Source: an uncultured Clostridia bacterium
GTDB taxonomy: Bacteria; Bacillota; Clostridia; Oscillospirales; CAG-272
Length of the DNA stretch: 30,216 nt
Direction: 5' to 3'
Assembly: GCA_947624945.1 (NCBI GenBank)
Contig: CANQMJ010000009.1
Location: forward strand, 1 to 30,216
Shown here: piece by piece, positions 1 to 6,174 of the stretch
Layout of the letters: each line of letters begins with the position of its first letter
Position numbering within the stretch: the stretch's first letter is position 1
Translations under genes and position numbers: made by a program
Notes under the pieces: generated by a model
Told to the model about the DNA's origin: nothing
The model's input: the letters and a program-made list of their open reading frames with translations, nothing else
Database searches by the model: none

Positions 1-848
1 TGCGCCGCCTCCATCGGATAGAGCGGCGAGCGCAGCACGTTTTCCGTGTACCCCATCCTCGCCATCGCTGCCTTGACCGGTATCGGGTTGACCTCGGAGA
101 ACAGCGCGTGTATCAGCGGCAAGAGCCGCAGCTGAAGCTCCGCCGCGCCCGCGACGTCGCCGCGGAAGAAGCGGTCGCATATTTCGACGGTCTCCGCGGG
201 CAGCACGTTTGAGAGAACGGATATGACTCCCTTGCCTCCGAGCGACAGTATCGGCACGATCTGATCGTCGTTGCCGCTGTAAACGTCGAGGCTGCCGCCG
301 ACGAGCGCGAACGTGTCGACTATCTTGCCGATGTTGCCGTTCGCCTCCTTTATCGCGGCGATGTTTTCATGTTTCGACAGCGCAAGATACGTCTCAGGTT
401 CGATGTTCATGCCCGTGCGCGACGGGACGTTGTAGAGTATGACGGGCGCCGTCGACGCGTCCGCGATCTCGGTGTACATGCGGACGAGCCCGTTCTGCGT
501 CGTCTTGTTGTAGTACGGCGTGACGAGCAGCACCGCGTCCGCGCCAGCGTCGCATGCGTGCTCGACGAGCCCTATCGCGTAAGCGGTATCGTTGCTGCCC
601 GCGCCCGCGACTACGGGAACGCGTCCCGCCGTCTGCTTGACGACGAACGATATAGCGTCCCTATGTTCGTCGTCGCCGAACGTGGATGCCTCGCCCGTCG
701 TGCCCGCGACGACGAGGGCATTGATACCCGCCTCGATCTGGAACTCGATAAGCTCGGCGAATTTGCCGTAGTCGATGTGACCGGATTTGTCAAACGGCGT
801 TATCAGCGCCGTCGCCGCTCCCTTGAATACAGTTTTTTTCGTGCTCAT
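1..848 (-). CDS. dapA: 4-hydroxy-tetrahydrodipicolinate synthase, partial (3' end outside window)
   Basis: DapA condenses pyruvate with aspartate semialdehyde, the first committed step of the lysine/diaminopimelate pathway, and therefore feeds peptidoglycan and spore dipicolinate. Reading from the ATG at 848, about 282 residues are visible out of the usual 290 or so, so only the extreme C-terminus is lost at the window edge. Family signatures are all present: the GTTGEAST pyruvate-carboxylate loop (residues 49-56), PYYNKTTQNG (111-120), the catalytic Tyr in YNVPSRTG (Tyr139, Arg144) and the Schiff-base lysine in AAIKEANG (Lys167). The start is supported by CGGAGGC on the minus strand (854-860). 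It is transcribed away from the rest of the window. The frame is open to position 1 with no stop. Confidence 0.95.
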   Translation of the reverse strand, partial: MSTKKTVFKGAATALITPFDKSGHIDYGKFAELIEFQIEAGINALVVAGTTGEASTFGDDEHRDAISFVVKQTAGRVPVVAGAGSNDTAYAIGLVEHACDAGADAVLLVTPYYNKTTQNGLVRMYTEIADASTAPVILYNVPSRTGMNIEPETYLALSKHENIAAIKEANGNIGKIVDTFALVGGSLDVYSGNDDQIVPILSLGGKGVISVLSNVLPAETVEICDRFFRGDVAGAAELQLRLLPLIHALFSEVNPIPVKAAMARMGYTENVLRSPLYPMEAA

Positions 849-908
849 GTTCTGCCTCCGTTTTATTTTACGAAAATATATTACATTTGATGATGCCATA
901 GCGACGGC

Positions 909-1186
909 GCGGTGCGAAAGGACCGCCGGGCTCGCACCCAAAATTACGCCGAGAGCGGGTCGCGAGGGATTTTGTGCTGCGTCAAGGCGCGGCTTCGACG
1001 GAATACTTGACGTATTTCAAGAAGACGCAACACAGACGCGGCGCAAAAGAACCGCCGGACTCGCACCCAAAATTACGCCGAGAGCGGGTCGCGAGGGATT
1101 TTGTGCTGCGTCAAGGCGCGGCTTCGACGGAATACTTGACGTATTTCAAGAAGACGCAACGCCGACGCGGTGCAAAAGAACCGCGA
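909..1186. repeat. 129-bp tandem direct repeat, two full units plus a partial third
   Basis: Units begin at 909, 1038 and 1167, exactly 129 bp apart, each opening with a gcggYgc-aaaag-type motif. The first two are nearly identical over their whole length; the third stops after about 20 bp. Each unit contains an interleaved stem (aatac-ttgac-gtatt, overlapping cttga/tcaag). The period is a multiple of three, so several frames stay open through it. I treat those ORFs as by-products because no start with a good ribosome site or known domain is visible. It sits in the dapA upstream region. It may be a copy of a dispersed intergenic repeat family, but that needs a genome comparison. Confidence 0.85.
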
Positions 1187-1603
1187 GCCGCCGAGGCAAC
1201 AAAAAAGCGCTCTGAACAATTCGAGCGCATAAAGGCGGCGCGATATGTGCGCATACGCGCACACACGCATATTGTGACCCGCAAACAAAATAACGCTCCG
1301 CCATACGGCGACAGTCCGCCGGATATTGTCCGGCGACCCAAGAACGGACGGCAATCCCGCTCTTTCGGCGTCCGACCCTTTCACGCGCGCACATCCACAG
1401 CCGAATGGACACAGGCGCACGCTACTCTTGTCAAAGACGCGCCTTTATAATGTTCGAGTACAGTATACCACCAAAAACGCACCGTGTCAATACGCGTTTT
1501 CATTTATCCCTGTATAAACGGAATTTTTTGACGCGCCGCGACATTTTCGCATATTTTTAATCCGTTCGCGTATTTATTTTGTGAAGCAAGACGGTGCGGA
1601 ATG
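1187..1603. other. Gene-free intergenic stretch with one small hairpin
   Basis: I see no convincing gene here. It holds a perfect 7-bp hairpin at 1317-1335 (cgccgga, 5-nt loop, tccggcg) with no T-tract, an alternating-purine stretch around 1240-1275 (gcgcatacgcgcacacacgc), and an AT-rich segment from about 1530 that leads into the promoter of the ANTAR gene. The short ORFs crossing it have no plausible ribosome site or domain. Confidence 0.6.
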
Positions 1604-1612
1604 TGCTATAAT
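1604..1612 (+). promoter_or_regulatory. Extended -10 promoter candidate for the ANTAR gene
   Basis: TGC-TATAAT (1604-1612) is a perfect extended -10 element, 58 bp before the ANTAR start codon. No well-spaced -35 is present: TTGTGA at 1579-1584 is 22 bp away. An extended -10 can work without one. Confidence 0.55.
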
Positions 1613-1669
1613 ATCATTCAATGGTTTATATGAATCACAGTTTAATTCCACGCAGGACGGAGGCGGCGC

Positions 1670-2227
1670 ATGAGCTATCGCGTACTTTTGATATCGCCGG
1701 GCGGCAGATGCCCCGCTGCCGTGACGGAGCTTTTCAGAGACTGCGACGTCGATACGGTCGAGGCGCGTTCATCGCGCGACGCAATGTCGTCGTGCGCGTA
1801 CGACATCGTGCTCGTCAACGCCCACGCGTTTGCGGACGCGGAGCGCACGGCTCTCGACGCTGCAAAATCGAGCGCTGCGGTGCTGATGCTCGTGCCCGAG
1901 TCCGACTACGCGTCCGCGCGCGATAAAATGACGAAGTTCGGCGTGTTCGTTTTGCCGAAGCCGACGACGCAGGCGACGATGTCGGTCGCCGTCGACTTTC
2001 TCAAAACGGCGTGCGAGCGGTTCCGTGCGGAGGCGCGCCGCGCCGGGATAGTGGAGGAAAAGATCGCGGACATGAAGCTTCTCAACCGCGCAAAGTGGAT
2101 GCTGATCGACAACCTGCAAATGACGGAGGCGGAGGCGCACCGCTACATAGAGCGTCAGGCGATGGACCGCTGCGAGCCGAAGCGCGCCGTCGCGGAAAGC
2201 ATAATAAACACGTACAAGACGATATAA
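1670..2227 (+). CDS. ANTAR-domain regulator with degenerate receiver domain
   Basis: This 185-residue protein has an N-terminal CheY-like receiver fold (about 1-115) and a C-terminal ANTAR RNA-binding domain (about 125-180, with the typical AKWMLIDN and MTEAEAHRYIERQAM segments). ANTAR proteins bind paired hexanucleotide hairpins in mRNA leaders and prevent transcription termination; in clostridia they often act on nitrogen-assimilation genes. The receiver appears non-canonical: the position expected to be the phospho-accepting Asp is Asn50 (YDIVLVNAH), while the conserved Lys (Lys97 in VLPKP) remains. Control by ordinary phosphorylation is therefore doubtful. GGAGG at 1659-1663 lies 6 bp before the ATG. 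The gene stands alone, and its RNA target is not evident in this window. Confidence 0.88.
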   Translation: MSYRVLLISPGGRCPAAVTELFRDCDVDTVEARSSRDAMSSCAYDIVLVNAHAFADAERTALDAAKSSAAVLMLVPESDYASARDKMTKFGVFVLPKPTTQATMSVAVDFLKTACERFRAEARRAGIVEEKIADMKLLNRAKWMLIDNLQMTEAEAHRYIERQAMDRCEPKRAVAESIINTYKTI

Positions 2228-2232
2228 ATCAA

Positions 2233-2254
2233 GACCACCGGTAAACCGGTGGTC
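2233..2254 (+). terminator. Hairpin terminator between convergent genes
   Basis: A perfect 10-bp stem (gaccaccggt / accggtggtc) with a tight loop begins 5 bp after the ANTAR stop codon and is followed by a short T-run (ctgactttta). It lies between convergent genes and may serve both directions. Confidence 0.75.
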
Positions 2255-2267
2255 CTGACTTTTATCG

Positions 2268-3563
2268 TTACATATACTTCACTATCTCAAATGTCCCGTC
2301 GAGTATGAGCCACAGCGGCGCGAAAAACCGCATCGCGTTCCATATCCCCGCGCCGAACATGTCGTAATCCGCGATAAGCATCGCCTTCGCGTACGCGGAG
2401 CGCGCGTCCTCGTACCAGACCTCGTGCTCTATGCCGTCCTGATAATACGTGTAGTACGGCGACGCGGCAGCCTCGTCGAACATTATCCGCGCGCGGCGCA
2501 GATATGCGCGCCTCGGCGCCTCGACATTTGACAGCGCCTCCGCCTCCGTCACCCCCTTCACGTACGGAAGCTTCCAGTCGTAGCCGTAGTTCGGTATGCC
2601 GAGCAGGTACTTGTCGGCGTCCGCCTTCGTGACCGCGTACCGCACCACCTCGCGCACCTTGTCGAGCGGCGCCACCGCCTGCGGCGGTCCGAACGCGTAA
2701 CCCCATTCGTAAGTCATGAGCAGCGCCCTGTCGGCGGCGCTCGTCAGCGCCGCGTAGTCGTGACCCTCGTAGAGCAGTCCCGGTTGCGCGTCCGACGATT
2801 TCGGCGCGAGCGCGACCCAGACGGCGTAGTCGCCGCGTGCCTTCAGCGATGCGTTCAAGTCGGCGACGAACTGCGCGTAAGCCGCGGCGTCGCCGCCGTT
2901 TATGTATTCGAAGTCGACGTCGACTCCCGCGTATCCGAGCCTCTCGACTGTGTCGGCGACGTTTCTTATCACCGCGTCGCGCACGTCCTGCGTCGAGAGC
3001 ACATATTCGGCGAGCTCGTTTGAAAACGTGCCGTCCTCGGTCAGCGTCGACAGCATCATGAGCGGACGCGTCCCGTATTCGCGCGCAAGCGCTATGATAC
3101 GCGCCTCCGCCGCGTCGTTTCCGGGCGAGATGAGCGTGCCGTCGTTACGTATGCCGTACGTGAACACGGTCAGATACGACAGATACGGCAGCGTCTTGCG
3201 CAGCACGTTTTCGTCGACGAACGGGTACACGTACGCGTTCGTGACGAGAGGTGAGGACGGCATGGAGTTCTCCGTTATAACGAGCTCCTCGCCCGCGTAT
3301 ATCGTCTCCCTGCCGCCGAGCGCGGGATTTTTCCGCCACAGCTGCGACGTCGTGATGCCGTATCGCTCCGCCACCGACGACGCCGTGTCGCCCTCGCTCG
3401 CGACGTATACGGTCGCGGGCTGACGTATCAGCAGCGACTGTCCTATGGCGAGCGCCACCGGGTCGGGCAGCTCGTTGTCGCTTATGATGAGCGACGCGGG
3501 CGTCCCGAACAGATTTGATATCGAATAGATGCTGTCGCCTTCGGCGACCGTGTAGATACGCAT
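2268..3563 (-). CDS. LysM-GH18 spore-type peptidoglycan hydrolase (SleL/YaaH-like)
   Basis: This 431-residue protein has two LysM modules (about 1-48 and 50-98), which bind peptidoglycan or chitin-like glycans, followed by a glycoside hydrolase family 18 barrel (about 105-425). The catalytic motif is visible as AGVDVDFEYI, with the general-acid Glu at residue 219. TYEWG and GAGIWN near the barrel end also fit. The LysM2-GH18 arrangement without a signal peptide is typical of spore coat/cortex N-acetylglucosaminidases such as SleL and YaaH of Bacillus, which act in germination. I chose the ATG at 3563 because GAGG lies 5 bp upstream; a GTG at 3569 overlaps that ribosome site. A possible sigma-K-like element lies upstream. 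The precise substrate cannot be read from sequence. Confidence 0.87.
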   Translation of the reverse strand: MRIYTVAEGDSIYSISNLFGTPASLIISDNELPDPVALAIGQSLLIRQPATVYVASEGDTASSVAERYGITTSQLWRKNPALGGRETIYAGEELVITENSMPSSPLVTNAYVYPFVDENVLRKTLPYLSYLTVFTYGIRNDGTLISPGNDAAEARIIALAREYGTRPLMMLSTLTEDGTFSNELAEYVLSTQDVRDAVIRNVADTVERLGYAGVDVDFEYINGGDAAAYAQFVADLNASLKARGDYAVWVALAPKSSDAQPGLLYEGHDYAALTSAADRALLMTYEWGYAFGPPQAVAPLDKVREVVRYAVTKADADKYLLGIPNYGYDWKLPYVKGVTEAEALSNVEAPRRAYLRRARIMFDEAAASPYYTYYQDGIEHEVWYEDARSAYAKAMLIADYDMFGAGIWNAMRFFAPLWLILDGTFEIVKYM

Positions 3564-3662
3564 ATGCACCTCGTTTGTTTTTTCACAGTATATGAACTTT
3601 ATCCCCCGCGCGTGAATAAGCCGCGCGCGAACGCGGCAAACTAAACAAAAACGAGGTGCAAG
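3564..3662. promoter_or_regulatory. Divergent promoter/leader region with mirror-image leaders
   Basis: The 99 bp between the divergent GH18 and enolase genes have nearly identical leaders pointing outward: about 3567-3584 and 3644-3660 are inverted copies of an aaacaaa(aa)cgaggtgca sequence that holds each gene's ribosome site. On the minus strand, AC (3612-3613), 17 bp, then CATATACTG (3586-3594) resembles a sigma-K promoter (AC...CATAnnnTA) with one mismatch, which would suit a spore enzyme. No convincing sigma-A promoter for enolase is evident. Confidence 0.4.
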
Positions 3663-4946
3663 ATGGATAATACGGAGATCAAACTCAAAACTCCCATGAT
3701 ATACAGGGGACTGCCGAAAATAGAGCGCGTTCGCGCCGTCGAGATACTCGACTCGCGCGGCGACCCGACAGTGCGCGCGTGGGTGACGCTCGCCGACGGC
3801 AGCGAGGGACGCGGCGACGCGCCCGCGGGCGCGTCAACGGGCAAGTACGAGGCTCACGAGCGGCGCGACGGCGGCGGCAAGGACGGCAGATACGGCGGGC
3901 GCGGCGTGCTCGACGCTGTCGCGAGCATAAACGACGAGATAGCTGACGCGCTGACGCACACGGACAGACGCGGCGTCGCCGGCATCGACAACGTTTTGAC
4001 GACCATGTACGGTGAGATAACGAAGGACTGCCTCGGCGCGAACGCGCTGCTGCCCGTGTCGATCGCGTATGCGCGCGCGTGCGCCGACCATTACGGCGTC
4101 GAGCTCTACGAATTCCTCGGCGGAATACGCGCATGCGGGAAAAAGCGGTTCCCGACGCCGATGATGAACGTGCTCAACGGCGGCGCGCACGCGTCCAACA
4201 ACGTCGACATACAGGAATTCATGATAGTGCCGCTCGGAGCCGGTACGATGTCGGAGGTCGTCCGCATCGGTTCGGAGGTATATCACGCGCTCGCGCGCGA
4301 GCTTAAAATGCGCGGCCTTCCGACCGCAGTCGGCGACGAGGGCGGATTTGCGCCCGCCCTCGACCGCGACGAGGACGCCCTCGACCTGCTCGTCGGCGCA
4401 GTCGAGTCGTCGGGGCACGCGGGCGAGGTCATGCTCGCGCTCGATGCCGCCGCGAGCGAATGGGCGTCGGGCGAAACGTACCGCATGCCGAAGCGCGGCG
4501 TCGAGATGACGGCGGAGGAGCTCATACTTTATTGGCGGTCGCTGTGCGAAAAATACCCCGTCGTCTCGATCGAGGACGGGCTCGGCGAGGACGACAGGGA
4601 CGGCTGGCGCGCGCTGACGGAGACGATGGAGGGGACGATGATCGTCGGCGACGATCTGTTTGTGACGAACGCGTCCCGCATCGCGGAGCTGACGCATGAC
4701 GGCATCGCGAACGCGGTGCTCATAAAGCCGAATCAGACCGGCACCGTGACCGAGACGTTCGACGCCGTCGACGCGGCGCGCGCCGCCGGGTGCCGCGTCA
4801 TAGTGTCGCACCGCTCGGGCGAGACGGAGGACAGCTTCATCGCCGACCTCGCCGCCGCCGTCGGCGCGGACTTCATCAAATCAGGCGCGCCGGCGCGCTC
4901 GGAGCGCACGTCGAAATATAACCGCCTCGTCGAGATATACGGCTGA
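3663..4946 (+). CDS. eno: Enolase (phosphopyruvate hydratase), divergent form
   Basis: Enolase interconverts 2-phosphoglycerate and phosphoenolpyruvate in glycolysis. All key positions are visible: the ASTG loop (57-60), GGAH (His176), NVDIQEFM (Glu185), VGDEGGFAP (Glu226), metal ligands Asp261 (LALDAAASE), Glu304 (SIEDGL) and Asp331 (VGDDLF), the catalytic Lys355 (LIKPNQ), SHRSGETED (382-390) and Lys406 (IKSG). At 427 residues it is of normal length with 10-15 extra N-terminal residues. It departs from the usual sequence in several conserved spots: PAGASTG for PSGASTG, KPNQTGT for KxNQIGT, a GGGKDG insertion near residue 70, and a SGAPARSERT tail. It could be the sole housekeeping enzyme of a divergent lineage or a paralog. 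A GAGG ribosome site precedes the ATG. Confidence 0.93.
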   Translation: MDNTEIKLKTPMIYRGLPKIERVRAVEILDSRGDPTVRAWVTLADGSEGRGDAPAGASTGKYEAHERRDGGGKDGRYGGRGVLDAVASINDEIADALTHTDRRGVAGIDNVLTTMYGEITKDCLGANALLPVSIAYARACADHYGVELYEFLGGIRACGKKRFPTPMMNVLNGGAHASNNVDIQEFMIVPLGAGTMSEVVRIGSEVYHALARELKMRGLPTAVGDEGGFAPALDRDEDALDLLVGAVESSGHAGEVMLALDAAASEWASGETYRMPKRGVEMTAEELILYWRSLCEKYPVVSIEDGLGEDDRDGWRALTETMEGTMIVGDDLFVTNASRIAELTHDGIANAVLIKPNQTGTVTETFDAVDAARAAGCRVIVSHRSGETEDSFIADLAAAVGADFIKSGAPARSERTSKYNRLVEIYG

Positions 4947-4953
4947 CGGCACA

Positions 4954-4977
4954 AAAGGGGGACGAAAGTCCCCCTTT
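4954..4977 (+). terminator. Rho-independent terminator of enolase
   Basis: A 10-bp stem (aaagggggac / gtcccccttt) capped by a GAAA tetraloop is followed by tgttaatttt. It begins 8 bp after the enolase stop codon. Confidence 0.9.
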
Positions 4978-5055
4978 GTTAATTTTGATGTGTGACGAGG
5001 AAAATTAACGCAAAGTTAAAATTCTTAATATTTTCGAAAATTTAGTCTGCAGCAG

Positions 5056-5084
5056 TTGACTAAGGCTCTTTCAGACGATACAAT
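5056..5084 (+). promoter_or_regulatory. Sigma-A promoter of the lipoprotein gene
   Basis: TTGACT (5056-5061), a 17-bp spacer and TACAAT (5079-5084) give a near-consensus housekeeping promoter, 40 bp before the start codon of the lipoprotein gene. Confidence 0.75.
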
Positions 5085-5124
5085 AAAGATACGGAATAAA
5101 AAGTAAAGGCGGTAAAATACAGTT

Positions 5125-5601
5125 ATGAAGAAATTTGTTGTACTCATTGCCTCGCTTGCGGCGGCGTCGATCATCGCGTGCCTGACGTCGTGCGCCGGAG
5201 AAAAAACGCATTTTGCCGAAGAAAAATTCAATTTCGATGTTGAAAATATCAATTTCGCCGTCACGGACACGGGAAAAATCATAGGCGAAATAAAAAGCGG
5301 CGACTATCACGACTTGAGCCGGAACGGCTCGGTAAGACTCAAAGGCGACGCAGACTGCGAGAATATGTTCATTGAAACGGAAATGCTGAAAACGAACAGC
5401 TGCGAGATCTCGGTGAAGAACAACGGCGAGGACAGCGTGAAGATCTTTTTGTATTCGGAAGAAAATGACGAAACGCCGATCCGTGAGATGTACGTTGACG
5501 CGGGAAAAACGAAAAGCTTTGACGGCCTTACGTCAAGTCTTATGTATCGTATCGCCGCGAGCGCGGCTGATGCGGCTGTCGACGTGACGGTCGGAGACTG
5601 A
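5125..5601 (+). CDS. Putative lipoprotein of unknown function
   Basis: This 158-residue protein starts with a lipoprotein signal: two lysines, a hydrophobic stretch (4-19) and the lipobox LTSC with the lipidated Cys at residue 23. It should therefore be anchored on the outer face of the membrane. The remainder is polar with alternating beta-like segments and no motif I can name. It has its own promoter and no close partner: enolase upstream ends in a terminator, and about 570 bp separate it from the kinase operon. The ribosome site is weak (an aaggcgg-like stretch about 13-19 bp upstream). An imperfect hairpin (gactgat/atcagtc, 5596-5621) spans the stop codon without a T-tract. Confidence 0.75.
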   Translation: MKKFVVLIASLAAASIIACLTSCAGEKTHFAEEKFNFDVENINFAVTDTGKIIGEIKSGDYHDLSRNGSVRLKGDADCENMFIETEMLKTNSCEISVKNNGEDSVKIFLYSEENDETPIREMYVDAGKTKSFDGLTSSLMYRIAASAADAAVDVTVGD

Positions 5602-6121
5602 TACCGTATGTTTGATCAGTCGGCGTGCTGTGATTTACAGATATTATAAATAGGCGACGATGCAGTGCGCGTTTTTTGTGCCAAACCGCGTAAGAGGCAA
5701 AATACTGCGATTTGCGAGCATTTCTTTTTTATCGGTCAAGTATACGTCAAAAACATAAAATACGCGTATACGCGATCTGTGCGCGTCTCAGAGGCATATG
5801 GCACAAAAGCGTGGGAGAGGGAACAAAAAATCCCTCTCCCGTGCTGTTGTTTATATCACGCACACACAGTGATAAGGAACAGAGGACCGGAAGGATCGGT
5901 TCCGAATCCCCGCCCGCAGGACACGTATTATGTCATGACGGAGATCATACGAAATATGGGATAAAGTTCCTGCATTTAGCATAAAGTATTGCATTTTTCT
6001 CTGTTTTATGATATATTACTCTTTGTATAATTGTTAAATCATAAATGAAAATTTACTTAATTATTTTTCTGCTCCGAGAACATACAGTATATATGTTTTT
6101 CGGATCCGCGAAACCGTATTT
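5602..6121. other. Gene-poor stretch upstream of the Tad-kinase operon
   Basis: No credible gene is seen in these 520 bp. It contains a palindrome (atacgcgtat) near 5761-5770, a strong hairpin at 5813-5840 listed separately, and a mixed-sequence block at about 5870-5930 that can fold locally (ggaa...ttcc around accg...cggt). An AT-rich tract follows, with a TATAAT at 6026-6031 that lacks a good -35. The two ORFs crossing it (5665-5964 and 5712-5984) lack ribosome sites and look random. A small RNA or long 5' leader is possible but unproven. Confidence 0.5.
5813..5840 (+). terminator. Strong hairpin, probable terminator
   Basis: A perfect 10-bp stem (gggagaggga / tccctctccc) has an A-rich 8-nt loop and is extended by flanking gcac/gtgc. 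It is followed by tgttgttta. It probably ends the lipoprotein transcript or a small RNA, and insulates the downstream operon. Confidence 0.6.
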
Positions 6122-6150
6122 TTGAAAATTACCGTTGAATATCATATAAG
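6122..6150 (+). promoter_or_regulatory. Sigma-A promoter of the Tad-kinase operon
   Basis: TTGAAA (6122-6127), a 17-bp spacer and TATAAG (6145-6150) sit 24 bp before the kinase start codon. No comparable promoter-sized gap exists anywhere in the following 20 kb, so this may drive all 17 genes. Confidence 0.6.
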
Positions 6151-6174
6151 TATATATACACAAAAGAGGCATAC

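Noticed and set aside
909..1186. Possible CRISPR array
   Set aside because: Units are 129 bp, contiguous and without unique spacers; no cas genes are present.
787..1450. Overlapping ORFs of 142 and 158 codons through the 129-bp repeat
   Set aside because: The repeat period divisible by three keeps several frames open. No ribosome site or domain is seen, and one start lies inside dapA antisense.
3834..4811. Long minus-strand reading frame of 325 codons inside enolase
   Set aside because: It is antisense to a well-supported enolase; GC-rich codon use removes stops on the opposite strand. The product is Arg-rich with no motif.
5893..5915. tRNA T-arm-like segment (ggttccgaatccc)
   Set aside because: No acceptor, D-arm or anticodon stem can be placed around it; it is probably chance.
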